Assembly: GCF_014633365.1 (NCBI RefSeq)
Contig: NC_068349.1
Location: 17,994,753 to 18,058,752 of the forward strand
DNA from: Diospyros lotus
Taxonomy: Eukaryota > Streptophyta > Magnoliopsida > Ericales > Ebenaceae
Length of the DNA: 64,000 nt
Direction of reading: 5' to 3'
Both the position numbers and the translations under genes were made by a program. The notes under the pieces are model-generated. The model worked only from the letters and a program-made list of their open reading frames with translations. It made no database searches and was not told the origin of the DNA. Positions 11,736-24,479 of the stretch are shown one piece after another; the stretch's first letter is position 1, and the number at the start of each line of letters is the position of its first letter.

Positions 11736-13015
11736 CATTTTCTAATTTTTAATATCAAATAATAGAAGAATCCATGCACAAAAATTAAACAAATCCAGAA
11801 TATGAATATTGCATAACATATTTACAAAAATATTCAATAACACGTTTTAAACTGGAAAGAATATTATTTCCTAAAAAAAAAAAACTAAAGGCAACTTTTT
11901 GACGAAAACTATGTATTTGATTTATACTATTAAAATTTAATTTATGCAATAATAACAAAATATTAAAAATAATGAAAACATTAAAAAATATAAACAATTT
12001 TTTATAACTTAATTAATAGTTTAATTTGTCTATTCATATTTTTTAAAAATAATAGTTATTTTTGATTAATTGAAAAATTAATTAATGAGATGATATGACA
12101 AAAAATATTTATTTTTAATTAATTAATTAAATTATAAAAACCATTGATTATTACTAATACACATTTTTTATTTTTTAATATCAGATAATAGAATAACCTA
12201 TATGCGAAAATCAAACAGTCCATGATCTGATTATTGCATAATACGTTTTTAAAAGAATTCAATAACACGTTTTTAACTAGAAGAAATATTACTTCTTGAA
12301 AAAAAAAAAAATCAAAGACAACTTTTTAGCAAAAGATCGTATGTAATAATATTAAAAATATAAATTTTACTTTATACTATTAAAATTTAATTTATGCTAT
12401 AATAACAAATCATTAAAAATATTAAAAAATATGAACAATTTTGTCTTAATTAATAATTTAATTATCTATTCATACTTTTTAAAAATAATATTTATTTTTA
12501 ATTGATTGAGAAATTAATTGATAAGAAAATATGATAAAAAAATATTTATTTTTAATTAATTACTAACATTAAAAAATTTATTGATTATTGTTTATACACA
12601 TTTTTTAATTTTCAATATCAGATAATAAAACACTCTATGTACAAAAATCGAATAGTCCAAAATTTGAATGTTGCATAACACATTTTCAGATGAATTCAAT
12701 AACACGTTTTTAATTGAAAAGAATATTACTTCCTAAAAAAAAAACAAAAGGCAATTTTTTGGCAAAAAAAACTATGTACAATAATATTGAAAATATAGAT
12801 TTTAATTTATACTATTGAAATTTAATTTATGCAATAATAATAAAATATTAAAAATATTGAAAACATTAAAAATTATGGATAATTTTTTATGATTTAATTA
12901 ATAATTTAAGTTGTCTATTCAAATTTTTTAGAAATAATATTTATTTTTAATTAATTAAAGAGAAGATATGAGAGAAAATATTTATTTTTGATTAATTAAT
13001 AATATTAGAAACTTT
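11736..13015. repeat. Three tandem copies of an AT-rich repeat of about 430 bp
   Basis: Copies begin near 11736, 12162 and 12599 (periods 426 and 437). Each opens with 'cattttttaatttttaatatcaga', holds 'attcaataacacgttttt' and an A-run of 8-13 bases followed by 'ggcaactttttg', and ends in (TAAT)n-rich sequence. The units differ by point changes and small indels. The array lies within or next to the Helitron. Confidence 0.85.
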
Positions 13016-13255
13016 GTTAAGATATGCGCAACAATTATCAGCCCTGACGTCCATACCTTACAAACTTGATAGTGCATGACGAATGTGATGAAGCACGACT
13101 GTGGGTCTTCCCCCACTAAGAATAAATAGCCTTCAAGAGTGAGCAAAATCCCATTAAGACCCATAGCCGTGCCACTCAATTGGGACATATTTGCCCCAAG
13201 TGTACCGAGACATCATGGAGAAGAGAAGAGCATGGACCCATTCGTTTAGATATAC

Positions 13256-16200
13256 TCACTCACTCTTCCATCCAGCTATATCGATGACAATTTGATTCAA
13301 TCGTCGACCAAATATCTTGGTGGAAAATGACTCGATGACATGACGTTTAGCTTCCGCACCCATTCTCTCTGCCAGCTGGGGATCCCGAATGAGCTTCGCC
13401 ATAGCTGAACAAAATGCCTGAGGTGTAGGGTCACAAAGGAACCCTGTCACACCATCCTTGACTGTTTCAACAGGTCCCCCACTTTTGCATGCAATTACAG
13501 GTTTATGGGCGGCCATTGCCTCCAAGGGAACAATTCCAAAATGTTCATCCTATACTCATTATGCACTCTTGTGAGACTTCTCAACACATGTATGATCAAG
13601 TTGACAAATATAGAACATTCATGTACCTTGGGTGTATAAAGAACGCACAGGCAATCCGAAAGCAGGGCATTTCGATCAGCGGTGGAGCAGGATGTCATGA
13701 AATGGACTTGGTGAGACACGCCTTCCCTTTCTGCCAAGGTTTTCAATTCCTCCAAATATTCAACATTCTCTTTGAGTCGTTTGTCAAAGCCACCTGGAGA
13801 TGAATAAGCTAATAACAAATGAGCAGTTACACACGTGTTTGCTCCAAATGAGTGCATGAACATTAGTGCATATATATATGCAAAAGAGTATTGCCATAAT
13901 TTCTTAAACACAAATTGAATATCGTTCAAGCAGGGTGATTAAAAGCAAAATGTAGGATTGTTTTGTAGTGCAAGGAGATAAGTACAAATGGTCGTCTTGA
14001 ATATCAGTTCCCAATAACCTCATTAAATCCTACTCTTTTTTAAAATTTCAAGCTGAAAAACTACCATCACCAAGAAATTAAACTCAAGTCAATTTCATGC
14101 TACTACCATCCATAGATTATACAAGATGACTTATATTTTCCACAAATCACCATTAAATTTCCTAGTACTCAAGGACAACAGCCAGTATAATAAATATAAA
14201 TGTAGTATCTTCATAGGAACAAATAAGAATTTTATTTGTATTATAGATGTTCATCAAACAATGCCATGTAAGAAAAATAATCACCATTTGCATACGAATA
14301 CAAGTATATCTAAGTTAATGTGTAAACATAATTGTCATCATAACACACATTCCAAGTCCAATGGTTACCAAAGAATGCTATATCTAAAATTATAGCATAT
14401 TTGGTTATGGATCCACAACACTTGGCACGATCACAAAGCCTACACTAACACATGTACCCTAATCCCTTAAATGTACTGTAGCACACCAGTAATATTAACA
14501 GCAGTTTCTTTATGATAGCAACAAGCAAATAGTATGCATTTAATAGAATATACAGGAAGCCAAGTATGACAATAGAATGAAGAGCCTTGCCTACAACTGT
14601 CAAGGTAACATCAGCCACATTGTGTCTTTGAGGAGCATCATCTTCAAGAGTGTGAAGCATGGTAAAGGCAGATATCGCTAATTTTATATTCTTTTTCCTT
14701 TCAAAGCAGTTGATGGAGAGAAAATTCAACCTAAAACAGAATAGTGTTACATAACCTCCTAAACTTTGATGCAAGGGCCAAAACTAGCTGAGGAAAATGT
14801 ATGCACAGTAATAAAAAACCATGTCTAACTAGAAGATATCAAGAATGAGCATGTTTGTTACTTGGAAGCATGCGGTCTATCAAATTGATCTACATTGACA
14901 GCTGGGTAAAGCACGGCTGGTTTAATTCCTCTTGCGTCAAGATGCTTAAATGTATTTGCAAAAGTGGATGCAGTAAATTTGCTGTTAACAAGAATCAAAT
15001 CAGCCATGCCTGCAAATCAATCAGGAAATCAATAAATATTTTAAAACACACTTTAATGCAGAACATACTAAGGATACAGAAATGACCAGTGGTTATTTCT
15101 TCTACAAAGTCTATGGGTTTCCGGTATATCCTTCTGAGAAGCGTTGTATGTTGAGCAAGCAACAAATCTGGAAAATGGCAATAGAACACAACCTGGACAA
15201 GAAGGGGCCAGGGTGAAATACCTATAAATGTCTAATGCTAGAGTGAGAAGAACAAAAAGTTGAAGTTACCTTAGTTAACTTCTTTAGCTTCATCAATGGA
15301 ACAACTATAGAGACTTGATCAGCAAGTATGACATCAAACGATGGCCACAGGAACAATACACACACAGCAACAAAAATGCACCGGATATATGCACATACTG
15401 CATGTAGACGGTAGAAGATATGACGGGGTAGGAAATCACCATATACAGCAACAGGGAAGGTTCCTGAACATTTCATTTTACGTTAATTTCACATATCATG
15501 ATACATTGCACAGAAGAATAAGGCCTACCTCAAAAGGGAAGTTGAAGCAAAACACATGCAGATATTTATGGCAGGTGCAATTCCAGGCATACCCTGATGA
15601 TTGATGCTTGAATACACCAAAAAATAATAAACAAAGAGAAGCCAAGAAGCATGAAGACCCAAGAAGTTACTAATTTCCTAAATTTTTCCCTCATGTGTCA
15701 TCAAGACACCTAAAATGAAAATAAGATCCAAAATCGTCCACCATTTCAAAAATTTGTATCCACCAATAAAATAACAAAAATTGACATCGCATTTTAAAAT
15801 CTTTTTATCTAATTATTTCTTAGTGTATCAAAGCTGCTTACAATTTCATTCACACTGCACGAAACTGTTCCTTCTGCATTTTTAATAGTAACGCTTCATG
15901 ATTCAAATTCATAGCAGAATCCAGCTTCCAACCAACATATTGCAAGCCAAATTTTGACTGAACGGGAAATTCACAATTCCACAGGAAATGAAACTAGAAG
16001 AGAACAAGTACGTCTAAGCAGAAGGGAAAACTTTTTCCTTTTGCAAATGATTTCCACTGTACATGCAAAACTTTTTCTATAAGCATACATGGAAGGAAAA
16101 AGGTACCATACTGAATTTTTGTTCAACAAATTATGGTTGCATTTCTACAATAACAAGCAACTTTGTTGTGTTTCCTTTTCTTTCTTTCTTTTTTTTAATG

Positions 16201-18463
16201 CTAAATAACACATGTTTTGCTGGGTGTTTGAAGGGCTTAGGTGTCGAATGCAAATGCAGCACCTGGAAGTGTCCATCTTTGTTAGACACCATATGAACGT
16301 AAATTCAAGGCAGGCAAAATGAATAAATAAACAAACAAAAGAATCTAAGAATATTAACTCCAAATCACATGGGTTACAACCAATAAGCAAATTGTTAGGG
16401 CAAAAAGATATGAAATACGCACCACTTAGGGTCTCCTCAAAACATCGATTTTTATCATGATGTGCAGTAAAGATATGAACATTGTGCCCATGGGATGCAA
16501 GCTCTACAGCAGCATCGACAATTAATCTTTCAGCTCCACCTATACATAAAACATCAAGATATTAAGTATAGTGACAACACAGGTAGCAACAAGTCTAACA
16601 GCAGGGGCTAGATTTCCACATGCACAACATATAACTACAGTAAGATTCATTCATGATGAAACACCTCACTATGGTGATAACAAGTGTGCCAACAAAGTCT
16701 AATAGGGCCACAAGATTTCCACATGCACAAAAATGTATGATGAGCGTACATTCCGCAATAATGTATAACATTATGGACAAGAGTTCCTTGTGCATAAAAA
16801 GTGTATGAACACAATATATTCATTAATGATGAAATAGCTGAGTGTATGATAACAGATTTGGCAACAAATTATCACAATACGGAAACATTTCAACATACAC
16901 AGAGCATAAAGCTACAATAGATTCATTCATGATGAAATACCAAGCAACATCTAATAGCAGTTAGATTATGTGTCACTCATCCTTGTTGACTGATGCATTC
17001 AGAAAGCTTTACAAAAAAAAAATGGTAAAATTGACAGTCAAGAATTATTAAATTATCCAATAAAAGTCATTACATCCATTGCTATTGTATCAATTAGAAA
17101 GCAATTGGAACGAGAATGTTTTAAGGAATTTTTTGTTTATCCAAGATATTGCAGAATCTATGTAAGCCTTGAACACCAATGGTCAGAACAGTTCCATTGG
17201 AATTGATAAGGTTAGGACATGCTAGCATTCTTGCTTTTCTTGTTAGTATCAATTAGTTCAAAGACTTAGATTGAAACTGGGACTTTCTTCCGCTTATAAG
17301 CTAATCATTTTTTGGATTTCATTGACCATACTTGTAGAGGCTACTTTAGAACAAGTATATTGGAACTATGTTTGGTGCTAATATTTTCCAACAAAAAGAA
17401 AAATGACAACTTATGTATACATATTTTGGCATGCACATATGAATATTCATTTTCATTTTCCTTTTCCTTTTCCGTTTCCTTCCAAAACATAGCATAAAGA
17501 TATTAAACAAGTTCACCATATCCTTCCTTTAGCTTTACACTGAAGTGAAAACTATCAACTGATTATAAATGATTAGAATAAAATGGAATAACAAAATGAG
17601 TTGAACAGTTTCTGATGGTATGCAAATCACAGATGTATTATATTAATGGTATTGTAGCACCTTATTTTATTATGTGAGGCAACATACACTTTTACAGTTC
17701 CTCTTTGCAACTATGGAATTCAAGACATATTTAGACTAATCCAAGTCCTGGCAATCTGAGATAAGTCTAATATCAGTGGCTTGAATCCTCAGTTAATCTC
17801 ATATATTTAGGATCCAGAGGTGGAGAGTTAAGACAAGAAGAGTAAATATCCACACAACAAACCCTGACCCTAACTTCTTAAGTAGTTTATGCAATTGACT
17901 ACTAGATGGTCAAGCAGTAATAACCATATTCTCTAATGGCTTAGTGTTTGTGGCATGAAAATTGGACACATTGATTAATTCATTCATTTATCAATTGGAT
18001 AATTCCAAAATTTGGTTGCAGAAATGAAATAACTCCAAACCTTATAAATTAGCTTTCTTTATGAAAATTTGAATCATTTATTTTGCAGCATGTATTATCT
18101 ACTCACTAGGCGCGTAGATAAAACTTGAACGAACTTGTTTTAGATCAACAAATGCTGAATTTGTTCAATCAAAATCGAAACAGGTTCATCCAGACAACCA
18201 GATTGAGCATTAATACAATTTCGACCATTTGAAAAAAAAAAAAAAAAAAAAAAGCAAGATTAGAATATTGAAGAAGTAATGATATATAATATCGTTCTGC
18301 CAACCCTAAACACCAAAAATTGTCCCAAAACAGTGAGATCCAATCTTAACCCATAATTGTTACATAAGATGTACATGCACACAATATAGTTACCGATTCC
18401 AAGATCTGGATGAATGATGGCAATGTTGAGCTTTGTTCGGGAGCTTTTTCCCCTCTTCTCCAT
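13256..18463 (-). CDS. ALG2: ALG2, alpha-1,3/1,6-mannosyltransferase of the ER
   Basis: Adds the second and third mannoses to the dolichol-linked oligosaccharide on the cytosolic face of the ER (N-glycosylation; GT4 family). Eight exons: 18463-18394, 16539-16423, 15463-15270, 15192-15087, 15009-14862, 14730-14591, 13793-13627 and 13549-13256. The sum is 1236 nt, that is 411 residues plus stop, close to about 400 in other plants. Landmarks: '[16 protein letters not shown]' at the N-terminus (donor loop), a hydrophobic segment at about residues 80-103, '[15 protein letters not shown]', '[13 protein letters not shown]', and the GT4 EX7E motif 'EHFGIVPLE' at residues 316-324, followed by 'SGGPVETV'. 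All frames join without stops. Introns are GT-AG except intron 6, which is GC-AG (TAG|GCAAGG). I judge it intact and expressed; the start matches the usual MEK.. opening. Confidence 0.95.
18235..18253. repeat. Poly(A) run in ALG2 intron 1
   Basis: About 19 A residues on the + strand (poly(T) in the sense of the gene). The 1.85-kb intron otherwise holds no recognised element. Confidence 0.8.
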
Positions 18464-18725
18464 GCCCGTACTCGCTCGTCCGTCCTCCCTTCGCTACCAA
18501 GTCGAGTGCAATTTTCAAAATGGAAAAAAGGAAAGGCTTAAGTTGGGAAATGCCCTAATTGTATTGGCTAATTGCCAGATATCAGTTATGTTGAGCATGA
18601 AACGAACTGAGTGGACAATGGTGAGGAATTGGGGATGGTCTTTAGAGGGTAACAGTGGGCGGGTGTCTTCAAGGTAACGATTTGGAGTGATCGTTGGGTC
18701 ACCGACTTTTGGAACATGATTATGC
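18464..18725 (-). promoter_or_regulatory. Short spacer carrying the presumed ALG2 promoter/5' UTR
   Basis: Only 282 bp separate the ALG2 start codon from the end of the MBF1 remnant. The MBF1 last exon is not found here. No TATA box at a convincing position was seen, so the promoter assignment rests on position alone. Confidence 0.4.
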
Positions 18726-18744
18726 AGAGAGAGAGAGAGAGAGA
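18726..18744. repeat. (GA)n microsatellite abutting MBF1 exon 3
   Basis: An AG/GA run which, on the minus strand, begins within the splice donor of MBF1 exon 3 (CAG|GTCTCTCTCT..). MBF1 homology ends at this repeat. Confidence 0.9.
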
Positions 18745-18745
18745 C

Positions 18746-21700
18746 CTGAGCCAATTGAGCCTGAGTGAGTTTCTTGTCCATCCTAGCTTGCATGATGGCT
18801 TTCTTTAATTCAGTTGGCACACTGTCATCTGTGCAAAATTAAGAGTTCGGATGAGCAAAAGCCACGAAAAAATGAAGCACACACTTAGCATGGCGTCACC
18901 TCAATAATAACTCAGATTTGTGAATGGATGTGAACTGTCCAATTCAATTCAAATACAACATGGCCCAAGAGGTAATTGGTTGAAAAATAGACCTTGATAA
19001 TCATGCCCAATCTCCATCAAATCATCATCAATATTTCTTTATCTTGAAAAATGAAACTAACACTTAGCTTGGACGTTCAAACTAAGCACGCAAGACTAAA
19101 TCCTGATGCATCAGGTCTTATCACCAACTGAATGTAAAGATCCAATAAAAATGTTACATCTGTGTATAATTGCATCTTCAACATTCAAGTTATTCATTTA
19201 AAGCTATGTAGGAGAATAGAATGAATCATGCCACAACCATAGAAAATAACTGGGGGAGAGCACACATATGGTACAGTTGGAGACAGAACATATTCATGAT
19301 TTCCAATGAGATAAAAGAGACTCAAAAGTTATTTTCCAAATAAAAGGGATAACAACCAGCTTCTTCTTTCCTTTCTGTCATCAAAAGTTCATCCAACTTA
19401 CTTTGCCACAATAAGGAAGAACCAGTAGGGAGTAGAAGCATCCAAAGTTTTTGATTTTTCAAAGTAGGACTTATGATCATTTTACCTTAGTGTGTAAAGG
19501 AAAGATAGCTAAGAAAAGAGTTAGAAATTTCTCATATACCAAACTTTGATATATGTGAAGAGAAATAGTGGAATTAAGGTCTGATATACTGTTGTTTGTA
19601 TACCAAATTTTGACACCCACATCAATGATTAAATGTTAACAAACAACCAAACCAAGAAAATATTGTACCAATCCCTTGCCCTTTAACCATTCTTATTATC
19701 TACTTTGAAAGGTGTTCACAAGTACAACTTTTATTAGCAATTCCATTAAGATAATTAGGTGCCAGAAAGATCCAAATATAAAGAACAATCTAAATTGAGA
19801 AAACTACTTTATCTACATTTTGTTTGGCAGTGATTTTAACCCATGAGAGTGAATGGTCTCTTATGTCAGAAGTCCTGGGTTAAGCAAATGTGAGATGCCA
19901 TGGCAAATTTTTTTTTTTTTTTTTTTTTTTGGGGGGGGGGGGAGGGGGGGGGGGGAGAAAGAAGAAGTAGAATGTTCAATTGCTAGGTAAGATTATGTGA
20001 TGCTAGGGGTCTATGATGACAATAGATGAGCAACAATGGTGATGGTTAAGGATGAAGTCACAAAGTCAAACTTAAAGAGTAATGGGATTAAAATCAAGAT
20101 CATTCACCAAAAGGGAGCAAGACACCTAATTTAGATTTAAGGAAGCTTTCTAGATATGCTAATGTGAGTGCATATGGAAATGATAGAGACTAGTCACATC
20201 ATTCCCTCGTTCAACAGAGAAGACAAAATGGGAATTAGATGCACTACATGCTGAGACTGGTGTAACCTTGGCATGCCAGCAATCTCCAGCACCATAACTG
20301 TCATTAAATAAGCTAGGTGTCACCTTTGCAGGTAACATTAAAAAAAAAAAGGTCTGTTTTGTGTTGAATGCCTCTGCTTAATGATTGGCTGTGGCTTCCA
20401 AATTTTGCATACGTCAAATCCACTTTTATTCTTTCCTTATTCTTATTATATTAAAAAAAGGAAACAAAAAACATAAAAGAAAGAGAATAATGCATGGGAA
20501 TGTTTTGATACAGATCTTTGAGTGTATCTAATGTTCTGTTCAAGACTGGTAACTTCTACAATATCTCCCTGGTGCTATTTAAAAGATTTGAGGCAATTAT
20601 AGATTTTTGGAGGCAATTCTAACCGGTAAACAAAATTGTGAGTCACCAATTCATTCTTTATCTAATTGGCAGTGGAGGCCCAAGCTCCTCCAACTGATTC
20701 AGAACTTGTAATTTCATTTTTTGTTTATGTTCCCTAGGCTACCTTAATACTTTGTTGAAATTTGTTAAAGTATCTAATAAACTAAGATTTAGTTCGAGTA
20801 TACTAGCACATTTATCTTCTTTTTCCTTTCTATAGAAGAGATATTCACACATAATGATTGGTTGTGGACATATATCATTCTAGTTCTTAAAAGATTACAA
20901 ATGCTTTTAGGGATGGGGGCCTTAATGTGTTCTTCTAGTCACCACATATGATTGCAATGCAAGGAAAGTTGGGCAGCATTTTCTAGGTCCCATGCAAAAC
21001 CAATCCTTACAAAGAGCTTAGGCCCCAAAAGCCAGAAACACCATGCTTAACAAGTATTCACAAAAAGACACATAAAGTATTTACGAAGTTGTTCTACCAG
21101 CTTACAAAAAGTATATCAAAATATTGTGGCCAAACAAATTTAATTAACCAAAGAAAGTCAGTGTTATGACTTCTAACAATTTTTAACAGGCAACACCAAT
21201 TGAGTTGTATCACAAAAGAAAGTTACAAACATAGAAACAAATTTTATCTTGTCCACCCCACCCCCCCACCCCCCACACCAAAAAAAAAAACAAACACACA
21301 GACACACATCCCCCCAACTCCAGGCAGATAATAGATCACATTTCATCATGTCCATGGAAGTGCTAGAGAAGTATATAATTAGTTCAGAAAATGTACATGG
21401 AATTGAAGAAAAGAACATGAGTCATATGTCTAGAATATGACTTAACATATACTCACGAGTAAGATTCTCTGTCTCTTCATCAAGCTTCCTTGTGTTCAGG
21501 GAAGTGCTAGTAGAAGCTGCTTTATTTGAGCCTGCATTTGCTGTTACAGGAAAGAGAAATTATAAGCAATAGCACTTTAACTGTAACAATACAGACTGCA
21601 AGCCCTAATCCTCATCATACTGCAAACACTTAATAAGCAATTTCCTCAAAAATATACATCAAAGTGGTTCAGTTGCAAATGATACTGCAAATCTAAAATG

Positions 21701-22600
21701 TGAAAATTTCTCGTCTTAAATAAAACAGAGTTGCTAAAGCTTCAAATGTTAATCAAGAATTAACATGGAATCCAGACTTCACATGAAATACCTAAACGTG
21801 TATACTAATTGTGATCTCACTGTGGAATTCACGTAATACATTACCTCAAAAATAAACGTGGAAGTGGTATAACTGGGAACTACTTTTTTACAGTCCAATA
21901 CTGGAAACTCATACCATGAAAAATGTTTTCATCTTAAATATAAAGTGGAGTCCCTAGAGCTTCAAATCTTAATTGCAAACTAACACCCAATCAAGACTTC
22001 AAGTTCAATATCAGAGTCATTAGGAACAATTACATGTCAGCACTGTAATTCATGTATTACTCTCTTGCCTCAGAAATTAACATCAAAAGTAGAATCAGTT
22101 GCAACTGATCAAAAACCTAAACTTGAAAAATCTCTTATGTGAAATTAAAAAATTATAGTCAGTGGAAACTCGCAGATAAATCATCATTAACATATTTTAA
22201 AAAGTCAATCCAGACATCCAAGCATATAGTACTTCACGAATTTGAATCCGAGCGTATGATCTCCTTGTTATAATTTCTCACACAACGTTCAATCTCTACT
22301 GTCTCTCTCCGATGATTTCAAGATCAATCATACTCATCCGTATATATAAAAAAGAACACATCTATACATATAGAGAAAACATGAACGGATTCAAGGATGC
22401 AAAGGACTCAGAAACCCTAATTGAAGCGAGAAGGTTCAGAAAGAGAGAGAAACAGAAACAGAGAAGAGACATTTCTTGATAGTTTCGATCTCGGCGCCGG
22501 AGCGAGGAGCGGCGTTGACGGCTTTCTCGTCTTTGCGAGCGGCGGCGGTCAGAGCCTTCTTGCGGATCACCACCGGTCCCCGGTCTTGCGTGATTGGTTC
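18746..22600 (-). pseudogene. MBF1: MBF1 (multiprotein bridging factor 1) lacking start codon and last exon
   Basis: MBF1 is a small nuclear coactivator (about 142 residues) bridging bZIP-type activators and TBP. Three exons are seen: 22600-22471 ('PITQDRGPVVIRKKALTAAA', 'RKDEKAVNAAPRSGAEIETI'), 21540-21457 ('NAGSNKAASTSTSLNTRKLD') and 18828-18746 ('VPTELKKAIMQARMDKKLTQ', AQLAQ). Phases agree across both introns. The conserved TQDWEPVVIRK block reads TQDRGPVVIRK. The expected MAGIG start is missing: no in-frame ATG precedes the PITQD block. The last exon, carrying the second half of the helix-turn-helix and the basic tail, is not found before the ALG2 start. The introns are retained, so this is a duplicated or rearranged gene copy rather than a processed one. 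I infer that it is non-functional. Confidence 0.8.
19908..19957. repeat. Poly(T)-poly(G) homopolymer tract in MBF1 intron 2
   Basis: 23 T followed by about 25 G with one A interruption, inside the 2.6-kb intron 18829-21456. The rest of that intron has no recognised element; a short C-rich/A-rich run lies at 21255-21300. Confidence 0.9.
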
Positions 22601-22679
22601 ATATAAAGAGTTTTCGAGAAGTGTTTGGACGCACGGTTTACGCTATCCCACATTGGGATGAGAGGATGCCGTCTGCTCC

Positions 22680-24400
22680 GAGTACAAGATTACGAGTATA
22701 TTTTTGTAACAAAATAATACGAATAAATGAGAAAAAAAATAATAAGTAAAAGGATAATGATATTTACGGCCTGTTTGGTAATTTTAAAATTTTTGGAAAT
22801 AAAATTTTAATTCTATAATTTTAATGAATTATTCTATTTTATAGAATGGAAATAATATTCATTTTCAAAGTGTATGAATGCATTCTATAATTTAATATAA
22901 CTTTTTAATTTTATTCCATATATATTTCAAATGTATTGGAGGCACAGATTTAATTTCGCTTCTTAAAAATTTAATGTCAGAAAAATATATATCTCATAAA
23001 ATTAACTTTGAAAAGATATATATAGATATAGATATAAGTCTGAATATTTCATAAATTGACAAAATATATATTTTAATTCTGATAATTTACATTTTTTTAT
23101 TTAAAAACTTAAATTTTGTATTACAAAAACACGCATGTACTTACTTATAATTTCGAATTAATTATATATCTCAATAAATTTATTAAAAATAATAAATTTA
23201 AAGATATAATTAAAATAATAAAAAAATAAAAATATAATTTAGAAATACTTTTAAAATAATAAAAAAATCAAATATTTAAATAAAAAAATACAAATATAAA
23301 AATTAAAATATATATTTGACTCTTATAGTTAGACGTTTTTTCCATTTAACTTTCATAGTTATTACATGCATTCAAAATCTATTCAATATATGCTTGTAAA
23401 ATATATGGTACAAATTCCTCATCATAAAAAAATATATATACATATATATAAACATGGTGATAATTAGTATAAGTTTATTTTTAAAATTATTTAATTTACA
23501 ATAAATTTTCTTGAGATTTTAATTTCTTTGAGCCTCTAAATAATATAAATGCTTAACCCCTACACTAATGCAAATGATCCACCACATATATTCGAAAACT
23601 TAGAATACTACAAATTCGTGAATTCGATATTATTTTCACGTGGGATTGCGCAATTGACTATGTCTATCCGATGGATCAAGTTCCTGGAATTCGACTTGCA
23701 ATAAATTAATCTATTCACCTAGGACTGTGAAACAGACAGATCATAACTTTTAAAAAACATGAAATAAATTTGAATCGAAAGCTAACTATTATCGATGAGA
23801 GTTTTCCACGTTATTAAAAGATATAACGTGAATCAAACACATATCAAGCATAAGCGATTTATCTATGACTCTTTTATCTATGACTCTACTAGCTAGGAGA
23901 CTCTTAACAAGGGTGTTATGTAAAAAACGTAAGATGAATCAAACACAGTTGCATCATCAGCAACTGCGAACAAGATGAATCCAGATGGAATTGCTCATCA
24001 ATTATGAAATGCACCATATGCATCATCAGCTGCCGTTTTAAACACACATCAAGCATAAGCTAGCGCACTCACAGGCATCAATCACATTCTTACTGTTAAA
24101 AAACCCAGAAAAACAAGACAAGAGTTCAAGGAAGTAAAAAGAATGGATGCAAAAGAGCAAATCTTCTATAGTAGACGACATGCATCAACCTAACAAAAAA
24201 GAAAGAGCAGGTGTAGCTGAGAGAAAGCCAAGAAATTTGCGAATTTAGCCTAACAAGGGAATGTAATTATTATATGGATGGATTAATGCACCCAGAGCTA
24301 GCTAGCCTCAACAATAGTAATTTACGAATGTCTCACTAGGTGATTGTGCTCTTTCCTTCAACTTGCTTGGCAATTTTGATTCTCATCGGAGTTCTTCATA
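22680..24400. other. AT-rich intergenic DNA, no gene seen
   Basis: Very AT-rich from 22.7 to 23.5 kb. A segment 'atcaaacaca..atcaagcataagc' occurs twice, near 23830 and 24035. 'GGCCTGTTTGGTAA' at about 22769 resembles one end of a small DNA element, but no partner end was found. No coding sequence. Confidence 0.55.
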
Positions 24401-24406
24401 TCATTA

Positions 24407-24479
24407 TCAACTACGTACGGCTCCCTCTGGATTGTCTTTGAGTTCCTTTCCAATACCATTAATTGTCCTTGAAAGGTTC
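24407..24479 (-). pseudogene. Possible duplicate 3' exon of the exon-repeat gene
   Basis: After an AG acceptor (24480-24482 region), a minus-strand frame ends '..KELKDNPEGAVRS' and stop. This echoes the end of the exon at 25090-25188 ('..EGQPEGAVN', stop). The phase differs from that exon, so this may be a degraded duplicate rather than a used exon. Confidence 0.35.

Larger units (their letters stand above)
11272..13015 (-). mobile_element. Degenerate Helitron, 3' portion
   Basis: Read on the minus strand, the element ends in CTAG followed by host T (11275-11271). A perfect 7-bp hairpin (CCGTGCA/TGCACGG, 11284-11298) lies 8 bases upstream, the standard Helitron 3' terminus. Upstream of that lies the end of a helicase frame, then a tandem array. 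The 5' end (TC on the minus strand) could not be recognised, so the right boundary is taken at the end of the array. Confidence 0.75.

Noticed and set aside
13489..13803. 104-codon + strand open frame
   Set aside because: It lies antisense to ALG2 exons 7 and 8 and has no protein resemblance; the minus strand carries the conserved GT4 motifs.
18515..18820. A 101-residue protein starting MPTELKK..
   Set aside because: It reads MBF1 exon 3 into the following intron/spacer past its splice donor; the part after AQLAQ has no homology.
22645..22655. ATCCCACATTG, similar to the plant snRNA upstream element RTCCCACATCG
   Set aside because: One mismatch, no TATA box at the required distance of about 33 bp, and no snRNA-like sequence downstream.
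22769..22940. Possible MITE starting GGCCTGTTTGGTAA
   Set aside because: Only one end is recognisable; no inverted partner or target duplication could be found.
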